From positions 434,001 to 498,000 of the forward strand of contig JAWNGF010000004.1 in the NCBI GenBank assembly GCA_037039685.1: DNA of 64,000 bases, given 5' to 3'. Positions 11,923-25,106 of this stretch are shown here, piece by piece (the stretch's first letter is position 1; each line of letters starts with the position of its first letter). The translations under genes and the position numbers were made by a program. The notes under the pieces are model-generated. The model was not told the origin of the DNA, did no database searches, and saw only the letters and a list, made by a program, of their open reading frames with translations. Origin of the DNA: Ceratobasidium sp. AG-K. Taxonomy: Eukaryota > Basidiomycota > Agaricomycetes > Cantharellales > Ceratobasidiaceae.

Positions 11923-12749
11923 GGCATAATTACCAAGATCGAGAGGTTACATTAACTGTGTTTCCAATTCTATGTGGTTTCAAGTGCGTGTAATCTGGGT
12001 CGACATCCATAAGGGACGTGGAAAGTACTTTGCCGAATTGGCCTCGGGCCGACCGCCCGTCTTTTGTTGCCTAATTTGTGGAGGCCCGACTTTCTCTCAT
12101 TGATTCAGCCAGCCAAATCCATTGTTCTTGTTTGCTCGTTGGACTGCTCATCTACTCTCTGCGAAAATCTCGTGCTACCAATCACGGCAGAATGACAAAC
12201 CAAAGGGCTGGAATTTGGGTCCCGTTCTCGAAAGTCCTTCGACCAATTGCAGTTGACAGAACATCACAGAGTCCCTGAAAGCTTGCTGAGCACCGAAGCT
12301 CCGACTGAACTTAGATATCCTTGGCGCATGATGGTGAATACTTGCGGCCCTTCAATCTACCTTGCCAGGCCATGTGCCTATTGTCCTCGTGTTTAGAAGA
12401 TGTGGGCTTGTACCTGGGCGTTTATCAATTTGATGCCCGCATGACCTATATGTAGCGTGTTGAGGGACCACTTGCCTGACACACAAGCTCTCCCATATTG
12501 CTATTATCTTTAGTTGTAAATTATCGAGGCATCAAAATTCGCACGAATAAGTTCCCAAAATAGACCAAATTCATTCAGTACTACCGTATGTCCAGTTCCC
12601 TATTTCGCCTTTTCGGAAGCTTAACCTGGAGTATCGTGTATTAGCGAGCGACAAGATAACGTCTCTTCTGAGTTTAGGTTACAAGCAAAGGTTAGTTTAA
12701 TAGGGTGATGTTAGCCGGCTGATAACAATACATAGAGCGTTGGGATAAA
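11923..12749. other. Intergenic between the two TPR-CHAT genes
   Basis: No gene was recognised in this 827-bp spacer. It must hold the terminator of the first gene and the promoter of the second, but I see no distinct motif. Short open frames here look random. Confidence 0.4.
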
Positions 12750-15700
12750 ATGCATACACCGGACGCGGGTGCTCAGCATGCTTCTGAGTCTGCGGGAGCG
12801 GAAGAGGCTGAGCAGTATGAGCCTCGTAGCCACGCCCTCGATGGCTCTATGCAATCCATGATAAATGCGATGTTGGAGGACCCTAATTTAATCGATAGTA
12901 TATTGGAGCCAATACAGGATTTGGAACCAAGGTGAGCGCTTGTAGTTTCTTAAAGGCAATGATCCATCCTAAGCCTTAACTATGATATTCTGCAGCCTAG
13001 TCTTTCACTCCGAGATGATGAAGATAATAACCAGCCTAACCGTTGTCGCGGACGCATGCCGATTGCTGTTTCACCAGAGGGGCAACCTATTGGACCTCGA
13101 CAATGAAATCAAGTGTCTGCTTAAAATTGTTCAGCTGACTCTGGATACTGACGAACTCCGATACGAAGCGCTTATGAACCTTGGATCCGCCCATCAGTTG
13201 CGTTTCGAGAATGCAAATGATTTAGCCGATATCAACGCAGCAATAGAGTACCAGACTAAAGCAGTCTCACTAACTCCGGACAATCACGCAAATAAGCCAT
13301 CCATGCTCACTAACCTCGGAAACACTTATACCTGTCTCACCGAAATTCAGAGCGACCCCACGCACCTTGATACTGCCATTATGTGCCAGTACCAGGCCGC
13401 TACGCTAGCTCCGGTAGGCCATGTGGGCAGGCCTTCCATCCTCTCAAACCTTGGAAACACTTACCAATGTCGGTTCGAACACTACAATGATCTCAAGGAC
13501 CTAAGCACTGCCATTGGATACCATACCCAAGCTGTATTACTCACTCCCGACAGTCATGCAGATAAACCGATGATGCTTACCAACCTCGTGAATGCTTACT
13601 TGTCGCGGTTTGAGCTTCAAGGAAATCTTACCGATATAAGTACTGCAATTAGGTACCAGGTTCATGCAGTGGGACTCATTCCCATTGGCCACGAAGATAG
13701 ACCATCGATGCTTGCCACTCTCGGAAATGCCCATCAACTACGATTCGAATGCCAAGGCAATCAATCGGACATTGAGAAGGCGATCGAGTATCATTCTCTG
13801 GCGGTGGAGCTAATCCCTAATGGTCATATGGATAAGCCGTCCATGCTAACATGCCTCGGAAATGCCTATCAAGGCCGCTTCGAGAGTCAGGGGAACCCTG
13901 CTGACATTAATACAGCCATTGAATTTCATTTACAGGCGGTGGCCCACACACCCGATGAGCATCCTGAGAGGTCATTACGACTTGATGCCCTTGGAGTTTC
14001 TTATCGCTGTCGTTTCGAACACCAAGGTGATCCCTCCGACATTAATACAGCCATAGAGCATCAGGTTAATGCAGCGTCACTCATCCCCGATGGTGATGCT
14101 GACAAGCGGTCGACGCTCACCAATCTCGGGACTTCCTATCAGCGTCGGTTTGAGCAGGGGGGCGATCTAACGGACATCAACAATGCTATAACGTGTCAAA
14201 CCCAAGCGGTATCGCTTGCTCCTGATGGACATACCGACAAGTCACTAATGCTGAACAATCTTGGAAATGCCTATCGACGACGGTTTGAAAACCAGGGTGA
14301 TATCAATGACATTACCATAGTAATTGAATCCCAATCTCAGGCGCTATCCCTTCTACCTGAAGGACACGCTGACAGGCCAGCATGGCTCACCAATCTCGGC
14401 TGCGGTTATCACCTACGGTTCAACCATCAGGGGGACCTTACTGATATCAATGCAGCGATTCAATATCAATCCGAGGCAGTAGCGATTACACCCCAAAACC
14501 ACGCAGAGAAGCCATCGAGGCTAAGCAACCTCGGTAATGCTTATCAATCCCGCTTTGACCATCAGAGCGATCTCGCCGACATCAATGCAGCAATCGAATC
14601 GCAATCCGACGCATTGGCACTCACTCCCCCCGGTCATGCGAATAGGCCGCTGATACTTACTAGTCTCGGTGATGCATATCGAAGTCAGTTTGAACTTCAT
14701 GGCAACTCCAAAGACATTGATACGGCGATAGAATGCCACTGCAAGGCGGTTGAGCTCACTCCCAAGGGTCATGCCAACAAAATATCGGTTCTTAATGGTC
14801 TAGGAGCTTCATACGTACACCGGTATAATCACCAGGCAACGCACCAAGATATACATGCAGCAGTCAAGACCTTTCGAGAGGCTTCCGAGTGTAGCACTGG
14901 ACCTCCGTACGCAAAATTTCAAGCTTGCTACAATTTGGCCACGTTTGCGCATCGCCACGGGTTTCCCGACTCACAGTCAGCGTACCAACAGGCTATAGAT
15001 CTCATCCCCCAATTTGTGTGGCTTGGGACTACGCTGAGACGGCGCTACGAACGTATTAACGAAATGGGTGACATCATTGCGGAGGCGTCACGGTATGCCA
15101 TTACCGTCGGATCTTATGACACTGCACTCGAGTGGCTCGAAGCGGGCCGATCCATAGTTTGGAACCAGATACTTCAACTCAGGACTCCCCTTGAGGAACT
15201 CTCACAGGGCCATCCCAAGCTCGCTGAGCAGCTGGAAGACATTGGTCGAAAGCTAGAACAAGCCGGCTCGCGTTCAGTTATTCCGCAGTCGGTAACGTAT
15301 GCAAACTCGGACTTGGAAAAGGAAACACAAAGCCACTTCTATCTTGCCGACAAGTGGAATCGACTGCTTCTAGAGGCTCGCAGTCTATCTGGTTTTGAAG
15401 ATTTCATGCGTCCTCGAAAGGCGTGCGAGCTTAAAGCTGCCGGGAAGAGAAGTCCTATAGTTATCATTAATCTCTATGAATCTTCTTGTGATGCCCTGAT
15501 TATCACACCGGATAGCGATAATTTGGCGCATTTGCATCTCCCAAAATTTTCAACCGATAAAGCGCTAGACCTCCAAAAAATGCTGACCCCCCTTACCGGT
15601 CGCCAGGGGCATTCAAGTCGAGCAGAGAGGCGACCATTGCGTATTTTGCGCCAAGCCGAGTGGAAACAGCCCTTGCGAGCTTTGTGGGTAGACGTGGTTA

Positions 15701-16570
15701 AGCCTGTACTGAGCTTTCTTGGATATACGGTTCGCCTTAACATTTTTCACTTTGTTACTCCAATTGCTGATCAAGTACGTGCAGGTTCAGCTTCCAGTAG
15801 ACCAGATGCCTCATATCACATGGTGCACAACTGGCTCTCTTTCTTTTCTACCGCTACACGCCGCTGGCCCTTACGATGGCGCCCATTCCAATGCGTTTGA
15901 TCTTGTAGTCTCATCTTACACCCCCACCATTAGTGCATTATTGGTTCCAGTCTCTGATGTCTCCTCTACATCACCTGGAGTTCTAGCGGTCGGTCAAGTG
16001 GATACGCCAGGCCAGTCTCCGTTACCTCAAACGGAAGCCGAGCTTGCTGCAATAAGGCTGCACGAGAAGTCAATTCGTTATGAACAACTTGACGGCGAAC
16101 AAGCAACTGTCAACGCAGTGCTAACCTCGATGAACGAGCACGCATGGGTCCATATAGCATGTCACGGCTCTCAGAACCCCGAGGATCCATCACGAAGTGC
16201 GTTTCACCTACACGACGGCGATCTTACCCTTGCCCAGATCACTAAGCGCGCATTCAAGAACAAGGGTCTCGCCTTTTTATCCGCTTGTCAGACTGCTACG
16301 GGTGACAGCAAGATGCCAGACGAGGCGCTGCATCTGGCAGCCGGGATGCTGATGGCTGGGTATCCGAGTGTGATTGCGACGATGTGGTCGATCCAAGACG
16401 AGGATGGACCGGAAGTTGCCGGGAAGGTATATGAGGAACTATTGAGAGAAGGACAGATGGATCATACAGGGGCGGCAAGGGCATTACACAAAGCTGTGGG
16501 ATGCTTGCGTGAGAAGGTGGGGATTGACCAGTTAGAGCGCTGGGCGCCGTTCATCCATATGGGATCGTGA
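12750..16570 (+). CDS. TPR-CHAT domain protein 2 (caspase-like protease)
   Basis: Three exons (12750-12931, 12996-15729, 15785-16570) join in phase to 1233 residues. About fourteen 45-residue TPR-like repeats precede the same linker (LEWLEAGRSIVWNQ) and CHAT domain as in TPR-CHAT 1. The dyad is His about 1099 (HIACHG) and Cys about 1140 (LSACQTA). The TPR exon is exactly 540 nt longer than in copy 1, which equals four repeats. The acidic N-terminal segment (about 60 residues) is unrelated to that of copy 1, so the first exon has diverged or been replaced; the start is therefore less sure than the rest. The last third of the CHAT domain is almost identical at DNA level to copy 1. A role in programmed cell death or non-self response is inference from the family. 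Confidence 0.91.
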
Positions 16571-16872
16571 AGCGCACAACTCTAGCCCACGATTTGAAAG
16601 TTAGATTCAAGTCCCGTATGTCACTATACCATACCCAAATTGCGATTCGGGTCCGAATAAATCCCTGGATGATTACACCTGAGAGTTTTTGGCGTGTATA
16701 TGCGTCAGTGTGGCCTCGGCACCAGCGCTTGATCGGGGGACGTCAGTTCTATGACGAAAGTTGATCGAGGCACTCACGTGACCACGACGTCACCGATGAC
16801 CTCGACACTCCCCAACCCACATATAAGTTACACCCCGCCTGGTTCGATTTTCTTCACTTACCACCGCCCAAG
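16571..16872. promoter_or_regulatory. Promoter region of tricalbin-like gene
   Basis: A 302-bp spacer. An ACATATAAGTTAC stretch at about 16819 is a plausible TATA box some 50 bp upstream of the start at 16873. CACGTG-type sequence (about 16776) is also present. Otherwise no feature was seen. Confidence 0.35.
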
Positions 16873-19800
16873 ATGGCGCACCAAGTAGGACAAGGATACA
16901 GGTACACGACTTCCCATTGTTTGGCTGGTTTGTTCTGACTTGGCGCTAGCGAGCACAACCCCGTGCCAACTATCCAACGGTACGAAGCTGACCTCAAGGC
17001 GCGCGAAAAGTCCACGTCCCCTGAGCCCATGTCCCCCTCGCGGCTCTCGTACGACTCGAACAAGGACCTTCCCAAGACTCCATCTGACGAGCAGCCGGTG
17101 GACCAGCCCTCGAACAAGGCGGGTCAGGACCACATGGACGCTGCCCATTCGGGCGAGGGTGTGCCCGTTGGCGAAGAAAAGGAAGCAAAAAAGACAGAGA
17201 AGCAAGCAGTGATGGATCGTATGCAAGGCCCAAAACAGAAACCGACGGACAAGGTTAAAAACAAGCGCGGCGAGCGGACCGTCAAGGATCCGACGACGGG
17301 GCAGATGGTAACTATTAAGGACGCCGATATAAAAGGTATGTAGAGTTACAATTGTTTGAGCTTTACTAATCTTCCTGCAGACTATCCTAGTCAATCCGAA
17401 CTTGACCCAATGTCCGGCGAGGCTGGGCCAGCACTCCAGTCCGTTGACGACCACGACCACCAGTTCAACATTCCATCGCGTTTAAAGACTAGCAAGACCG
17501 CTCCGAACCCCGCTCGTCCTGGAAATATCTCTCTCCAGCCCTATCCTCCCAGTACCCCGCCTCATATGAGTAATGTCCTGGCAAAGTTGGATTATCTTCA
17601 GCTTGGTACGACTTTCTGTACTGAGATGACTCTTAGGCTAACCGCCTTATCTCTACAGCTATCGCCGGTTCCAGCCTCGTACTTTGGTTCTTCACTGCGT
17701 TCGGCCATGGCTTCTTTAGCTTTGTCTTCCGCTCCACTCTCATCTCGGCGACTTCGTTTGGTCTAATCACTCTCGCTTCTATTGCTCAACGCTCACTAGA
17801 GAAAGAAGTCGAGCGCGTGAGGCTTGATATGCATCGTCAGCGTGGTGAAAAGTTCTCTCCTCCGACCCCAGAGAGCGTCGAATGGCTCAACGCGTTTACC
17901 AAGACGATTTGGGGACTTGTGAACCCTGAGATGTTTGTTCCTATTGCGGATACGATCGAAGATGTGATGCAGGTAGGCTTGGATATTTTCATTGTAGTGA
18001 CGTTATTGAAACGGTATTTTAGCAATCTCTTCCCGGGTTTGTTGATGCTGTTAGGATTTCGGACATTGGTCAGGGCACAAATCCGTTCCGCATCATCTCG
18101 ATGCGTGCGCTTCCCGACCAACCGGATGACAAAGAGTGAGGTTCCTTAGAGCCCTCATAAGGCATTTAATTAATTTTTTAATCTAGATATCCGCGCGAGG
18201 AATGGATCGACCAAGGAACCAATCAACTTATGGAGCGCGCCGAGAAGGAGAAGGCTGCCGGTCGCGATGCCGACCAGGCAGGTGACTATGTCAATTTTGA
18301 GGTCGCATTCGCGTACTCGGCTTTGCCTGGACAAGGGGGCGACTTGAGGAGCAAGAATATCCAGTACGTGCACGCCTCTCTTCGACTCGACTGGTACTCA
18401 AGCCGAAACTCCCCAGCCTGTTGATCGAGTTTTTCCTGGGTATCTATGACTGGCTTCATATCCCGATCCCAATCTGGATTCAAGTCGAACATGTTGTTGG
18501 AACCGTTAGGTTGAGGATCCAGTTTATTCCGGAACCTCCTTTTGTTCGTAATGTGAGCATCAGTTATCTATATCTCTAAAGCACACACTGATCGTAATCG
18601 CTCACACAGCTCACGTTTACGCTCATGGGTGTTCCTGGCGTCGAAGTCTCCGCGATCCCAATGAGCAAGGTCCTTCCTAACGTACTAGACCTGCCATTGA
18701 TTTCTCGTTTTGTCAAGATGGCTATTGCTGCTGGTGTACGTCTAGCCTCTTTTCCGTCGTATGACACTGGCGGCTGATTCGTTGGAACAGACGGCGGAAC
18801 TTGTTGCCCCCAAGAGCATGACCCTTAACATCCAGGAAATGATGAGCGGAGCGGCCCTTGGAGGTTAGTTGATTTCGGCCGTCCGCTCGATACCACACTA
18901 AGCTCGCCTTACAATGCAGATACACTTGCTCAGGGCGTATTCATCATTACCATCCATCATGCCGAGGGCCTTTCTGCTCAAGACCGCAGCGGACGATCGG
19001 ACCCATATATCGTTCTCGCTTATGCCAAGGTATTCACCCCCTTTTTTGTACCCCCGATGTTTACTTATTAACTGGTGGATAGTTTGGAAAGCCTCTGTAC
19101 TCCACACGTATCATACTCGGCGACCTGAACCCAGTATTTGAAGAAACTGCTGCTTTGATTCTTACGCAAGACGAAATCAAAGCCGAGGAGGATCTTGGTA
19201 TCATGCTCTGGGATAGTGACAAGCGCAGCGCCGAGTACGTCGCGCATATATTCAGGGATTCGCTCTGAAACTGACCGGCTTTCGCGCCCAGTGATTTGAT
19301 TGGTCGTGTTCAAGTTCCCGTCAAGGAACTCATCAGCAAACCAAACGAAGTCATTCGTCGCACCGACAAGCTGGTTGGATTTGAAGATGCGACCGCCATG
19401 TCGGGTACTCTCCAGTACGTGAATGACAATCCTAAACGTTGGAAATTGCTAAATTCCTTGTGGTAGCTGGTCAATCGGATACTTCCCCAAGGTTCCTCTC
19501 AACAAGGCACTCGAGCGCCCAGAGGAGAACCCGGCACCTCCGACTAAGGTAAGCGCTCACCAACCAATCTCTATCTATCCCAACTCAAACCACTGGTAGA
19601 CTGCACCCGAAATGGAAATGCGCCCCGGCGACAAGGCTCCCAACCCCGCCCGCCGTGATTTGCCTCCTCCGCCTCCGGACGTTTCTCGCACTCCCCCAGA
19701 CCCTGCGTACCCATCTGGTATTCTCAAGGTGGTCATTCACCAGATCAACAACCTCGAGCGCCAGAACTTGTTTGGCGCAAGCGGCAAGGAGCGCGAAGGC

Positions 19801-21251
19801 CAGGCTGGTCAAGATACCGACGAACCGAGCGAGCAGGGCGGCAATTTGCCGAGTGGATACTGCGAATTGATTGTGAATGACGACATGATTTACAAGACGT
19901 GAGTTTTAGATCCATTGTGCGTGTCAAACGGCGAGCTGATATGCGGTTCAGTCGCGTGAAGCAGTATACGACTCAGCCATTCTTTGAGGCCGGAACCGAG
20001 ACCTTCCTTCGGGACTGGAGGAGCACCGTTGTCAGGATTGTAGTTCGTGATTCTCGGTGAGTTCCGGTGTAGATCCTATGATCGCAATTGGCTGAAAACT
20101 TTTGTAGCCTGCGCGAGCGCGACCCAATTTTGGGTATCGTCAACCTTGATTTGAAGAAGTTGTTTAAGGAAGCCTCCGAAGTAACTCAGCTGTTCGCTTT
20201 GCAGGAAGGCATCGGTTTTGGGTAAGCGTCAGACTAGCACCAGATATAGCGCTATGGCTAAGCTCCAATCAGTCGCATGAACGTGTCGGTCCTTTTCAAA
20301 GCTGTTGATGCCAAGCTCCCGCGCAACATGCTTGGATGGGACACTGGTACTGTCGAGATCCTGTCGGACATTACTGTGACGCCGGACCCCAACTCCCAGG
20401 GCAAACTCCCATCTAGGCCAACCAAACTCCGTATCTCGACCACGGACAGCACGGAAAATATTTCTCCCCAATCTGCCTCTCTCGATAACGGTGTCGTCTC
20501 CTACAACATTGAAAAGCTCCGTCTGCCAGTCTACAGCCGCTATGCTTCGAGTTGCGTTTTCGAGTTTGGTGGAGGCGGAATCATGGGATCGTCCCCCGAT
20601 GCGGTCGCCGTGCTTTGGCTCAAGGATATTGTGGATGACGAAGAGACCGACGTGCGGGTGCCGATCGTGGTCGGAAAGGATTTGAGGCAATTGAGGCAGA
20701 ATGTTTTGACGGAGCAGACGGCCAAGACGCACAATTATCAAATTGTGGGTTACCTGACAGCCAAGGTCAAGCTTGACAGTGGGCTCGATGAGGTATGTTT
20801 CTCCGTGATGTGGGTTGAACGCGGATTGATTGGGTGCATAGGATCATGAAAGTCATGCCGCTAGCCAGGCCCGGAGGCACGCTTTCGAAGCCTAGTAAGT
20901 CCATATTACCATTATGTCATCCGTCCTGACTTGTTCTCTAGCGATCATATCGAAGGCGAGGCCCTGATTGCCGAACGCAACGCTCACTTCGGTGACGACG
21001 GAGTAATCGACAAGAAGGAAAAGAAGGAGCTTGACGCCGCCCATAAGCGCCAGCTGCACAACCGTCAGCGCGGGGTCGCTGGGCTCCGGCCGTATCGCAC
21101 CGCGCAATGGATGAAGCAAGGGATCAAGAGCAGGATCATGCCCAAGAAGAGTAGCGGAAAGCGTGAACGTGAGTTTGTCCCGCTATTGTACTGGTACGCA
21201 CAGGGGACTGATGCGGATGGTTTCTCAGCAAATGTAAAGAGCGAAGCTTGA
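16873..21251 (+). CDS. Tricalbin / extended-synaptotagmin-like protein (SMP and C2 domains)
   Basis: About twenty exons join in phase to some 1128 residues; the first is 29 nt (16873-16901). After a hydrophilic N-terminus, residues about 214-250 form a hydrophobic hairpin (LVLWFFTAFGHGFFSFVF..) for ER membrane insertion. An SMP lipid-transfer region follows (PEMFVPIADTIEDVM, PGFVDAVRISDIGQG, LGIYDWLHIPIPIWI), then C2 domains starting about residues 527 (HHAEGLSAQDRSGRSDPYIVL, with loop Asp residues and WDSDKRSADD), 725 and 855. The C-terminus is basic. Tricalbins tether cortical ER to plasma membrane and move glycerolipids. Length and order agree with yeast Tcb proteins (about 1180-1550 residues). 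The last intron (21169-21228) is optional by frame, since reading through also ends at the same TGA. This is the one clearly housekeeping, single-copy gene of the left half. Confidence 0.92.
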
Positions 21252-21435
21252 ATAATTGTACCTGTGTATCAATAGTAGTATTGGACTGATGATAGATAGT
21301 ACTGTCATATTCTGAACGATTTGTTTGGGTCCTGCGCCAACGTGTTTCTGAGTGTATTTTATAGCATTGCGCATATACACGTATTTCGATTCTCTATTCT
21401 ACATTGTTCCTGGCATAATTGCGTTCGAGTGATGA

Positions 21436-22878
21436 TCATGATTCCCATTTGCTCTTGGGCTGCAGTCCCCACTGCTTCAGCCACGCGGTGAAGCGGGTGA
21501 CGACCTGCTTGTGGCCAATAACGTTCGGATGCTGGTTATCGGGGTAGACCTAGGGACATACGTCAGTATGATATATCACACAAACCAGGAACCCTCTGGT
21601 ACTTACGCCGTCGTATCCAACCCAGCCGGTCGTGTTGACGAGGAAAATGTTCTTGTCGCCCCCAGCAATCCTGTCAAGCGAAATGCACGATCAGAATCCC
21701 GATATATGCGTCGAGGATAAATAGGAAATAACCTTTTGTTTACGACGCTGGTATATACCCCGTCGTAATAGAGAGAAAACGGCGATACGCCATCGCCATT
21801 GGGCCAACCCCACGAGGTGAAGACGAATATTGGTTGCTTGGCATATAGTGTACGAATACGGTCGATAAAGCTAGTCAAAGTGTTTCCGAACTTTTCGCCA
21901 CTGATGGCATACGCGTTGTCGTTCGCTCTGTAGATATTCTAATCAGCAATCTAGCCTCTCAAACTTGTGTGGCAGACATACCCGATTGCGACGACAATAT
22001 GGGTTGGTGTCAGATCGCGGCTGAAATCCCACGGAGTTGTGTAATTATGGTCGGTTGAATACCAATACCCCGTATCTTCAGTTCGGAAGTATTGATATTC
22101 AACACCGTGGTAATTCCCCCAGCACAATTGGTCCTAGATGAGGATACTGTGAATCGGGTGTTTCATATCTAGCAGATCTCCGAGACTGACCACTAAGCAA
22201 GCTCCCGGTTGAGCGTTAATATTGTGCTCGGCCTTGAATTCTTGGGCAGTTAAGAATGACCACGCGTCATTGACACCACGAGGGTTATATTGCCCGGCAG
22301 ATAGGGAGTCGCCGATGAATTGGAAGCGCAAAGAGGAAGGCTTGTATGGTTTGAGCACAGCACCCTAGTACCCAATTAGTACGAGAGGCCTTGGGTTTGA
22401 CATATTTGATGCTTACCAAGTTAAGCTTAATGTGATCCAGGTGGATTCTGTTATTCTGCCACCCTTCCACGTTTATCCGCACAACTCTATTCCCCTTGGT
22501 TGAGGAGGCTGGGATCGGGATGGTATTTGCGCCAGACGTAAGATTGACGGTCTTGAATTCACCATAGTCCACGCTCACTGCAGCAGCAGCGTAAGGAGTG
22601 GTTGTAAGGTTGCCCAGCTGGAGAGTGAAAGAACTCAAGCCCGAGGCGACGAGCTTGATGCCAGACCCGGCCCACCTAGTTATTCGAGTGAGATACAGGT
22701 ATATACTTGCTCCTTTCCTGGAATGGACTTACCAGGTCCCTGGAGCGGTATCCCATCGACCATGCTTATGCAGTTGAGGGTCATTGGGGGGTACAATAAG
22801 TTCACCGCTTGTCGAGCTGGGCGCTGCGAAAGCACCGGTAGCGAAAGCGACGGCGGCGAAGAGAACTCTAGATCGCAT
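21436..22878 (-). CDS. Secreted SGNH/GDSL esterase, carbohydrate-esterase family 2-like
   Basis: Seven exons (22878-22733, 22675-22417, 22364-22191, 22133-21982, 21927-21733, 21670-21607, 21549-21436) join in phase to 367 residues. A signal peptide (MRSRVLFAAVAFATGAFA) precedes an N-terminal beta-sandwich (about 25-135, GTWWAGSGIKLVASG, RINVEGWQNNRIHLDHIKL). The SGNH domain begins with the nucleophile S155 in FIGDSLSAG, then CWGNYHG, GANDN (about 244-248), and the D334-x-x-H337 pair in PDNQHPN. This two-domain order is that of CE2 acetyl (xylan) esterases, which deacetylate plant polysaccharides outside the cell. Two introns use slightly unusual donors (GTCAGT, GTTATT). Tail-to-tail neighbour of the tricalbin gene. 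Confidence 0.9.
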
Positions 22879-24538
22879 GGTGGAGTATCTGGGGAGGGGT
22901 TGCACACTGGCTGGTGTTCCCGGAGCCTTTCCTTCCCGCTTTATATGCAAGCTTCGGTCTGCTCAGGACTGGCATACCCGGATTTTGCGGTCCACGATAC
23001 GCCATCTGTTTGTCCCTTCTAAAATTCCGTTACCCATGGCATTGATGCCGACGGGCACTCACCCTCCCCGGACTGGAACCCGGCTCGTTGAAGGAGTGCT
23101 TCTACTGAGCAGGCTATTGCACGCGACCGCCCATTCGATCGCTCAAGAGTTTGTTCGAGTTCTTCCGAGATACCCTCCAGGTACGAGACTGCGGAGGGCT
23201 TCTTTCACTAGACAAAGGTCCGGCCCGGCACATAATCAGCCTTCGTAGGAATCACAATGCAGCGCAAGACTTAGAACTGTGTAAATTATGCATCAGTCCC
23301 TGGATGAGTTGGGAGAAATATGTTCAGAGCGCGGGTGAAGGTGCCCGAATGGACGTTCCTCGTGTCTTCCGGCATAACCCGAATAACCGGTAATTGAGGA
23401 ATCCGGTACCGCCACAATTTGTTGCTCATATTGCAAATTCCCCGCAACCAAGCCCGAATATGCTTCCAGATTCACTTGTGGCAGAGTCGTATAGGTTTCT
23501 AGCAAACCAGATGGCTAACACTAATAAGAGAAGAGGCACGGCGTCGGCAGACCCGGCTGGCCTTGGCCTTGAGGTAACAAGTGGAAAAATCCACGTGTTG
23601 AAATAAAACAAAGTTGTCCCATACTTTGACGCAATCCAATGCTAATCTTACTGCATTCATGACCTCTTGAGCAATCACAAGGGGTGTTTTATATCATTTT
23701 CATTGATCCAGCGCGGCCATATCTCCCTTCGCCGTATCCATGACCCGCTCGTTACTCGATGAGCGCCGCCGGCGTGGCACTGACCTTGCTTAGTCAGCAC
23801 TCCCAAGAGCGTAATGATCCCCTCCGCCCGAACCTTTACCTACAATAAAGGTCACCAATAACTCAATCCCATTAGATCAGAAATCCTGACGAGGCTTCGC
23901 AGGTAATAAAATTGATTCGTGCACTAAACGCTCGTCTTTAGGGTTATATGAGATCCACTGGAGACTCGCAGGAGGAGTCTAAGTCATGTAGATAAACTAA
24001 CCAATCAATACATCCGATACAGACAAAAACCGAATGAGGACGGAACATCTATTCGGCGAGCAGACCCCCGTCGGTATTGTTAAAACAAACAGTGCAACCA
24101 TCTTCAAGCGTTTCACCACTATCTCAGAATCCCCAAACATCGCCGGAAGGCCCGGCATTGACGCCGGGGATGCTTCGCATCCTCCCGTATCTGTATGCGC
24201 TTGATATGTAGCTCCAAACTGAATGGCATTTGCAAGATAAATATGCAACCGCTTTTGGAACGGCAAATCTATTTAGGGGTGTATGCGTGGCGCTTCAGTC
24301 GCAAAACGCGTGGAAAATATGGCGAAAAATCCGCTGACATATAGTATATGATGAAGGTACCTAAACGGGCCATATCAAACCACTCAACACACATCACAAT
24401 TGTAATGGATGTCGACTTCGCACAATTGGCGTATACGAAGTCAAGCACCCGAGTACGATTCCGTATGCCCATCACAGGTAATAATTATTTGTCAGACAAG
24501 GGGCTCTATACTTTTACATGCAATAAAATACCACCATA
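22879..24538. other. Long intergenic stretch, no gene recognised
   Basis: About 1.7 kb with only short frames lacking family features. The first 100 bp upstream of 22878 should contain the esterase promoter; TTATATGCAAG near 22941 is a possible TATA box on the opposite strand. The remainder shows no repeats that I could align elsewhere in the window. Confidence 0.4.
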
Positions 24539-24755
24539 GACAGAATTCGTTATCGAAATGGCCATAAGGTTACGCACACTGACCTCAATACTCGATTTGT
24601 TGACAGGCACGTAACTTGGATTCCCACTTTGGGCGCACAAAAGAATGGAAGCACAAGATGGTATCAACAAAAGTCAAAAAGTATAAAATCGGGGCATTTC
24701 GGACGTTCTCATTTTGGCTTTGAAAGACCTTGCAAGCAAGGTAATAATATAGTTT
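24539..24755. repeat. Direct repeat, copy 1 (about 215 bp, diverged)
   Basis: This segment aligns over its length with 25107-25341: shared blocks include TTATCG/CTATCG-x-AATG, GGCGCACAAAAGAA, TGGTATCAACAA, AAGTATAAA and GACCTTGCAAGCAAGGTAA. Similarity stops abruptly before the GACA at its left end. It contains a GTATAAA box, so it could be a duplicated promoter-like region or a degenerate LTR pair. Confidence 0.7.
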
Positions 24756-25106
24756 TGGTCTCGACTCTCACGGCACGTGGTTGTACCCAACCCCCCTCCT
24801 TAATCGCTCCTTGTTCCACCCGGTCCTCGAGTCGTACTCACGTCCCGGACCGCGACATTCACCCGCGCGCTCTCACTGCGGAGGAATCTCTCACAGCAAC
24901 GCTGATTCCCAGACCTGCATTAACATTTGAAATATCGTGTATCTTGTACATAACGTATACCTATGATATTATGTATTTACCTGTATATAAATGCGACTGC
25001 ATACTCCCATTGCGCGCCAACTTTTTACTCTCGATCACTTCCACTGGCCTACTAGCTAAGATAGCTTTGAGCGCAGAAAGTTTCTGGTAATGTCTCAATA
25101 CATAGC
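24756..25106. other. Spacer between direct repeats
   Basis: About 350 bp between the two repeat copies. No coding region was recognised. If the repeats are LTRs, this would be the internal part of a TRIM-like element, but no primer-binding site or polypurine tract was identified. Confidence 0.35.

Noticed and set aside
11140..16570. Treating the two TPR-CHAT genes as an assembly duplication
   Set aside because: Their first exons, repeat numbers and most of the third-position bases differ; only a 329-bp block is nearly identical.
20229..20741. 170-codon minus-strand frame within the tricalbin gene
   Set aside because: It is antisense to a well-supported C2-containing exon.
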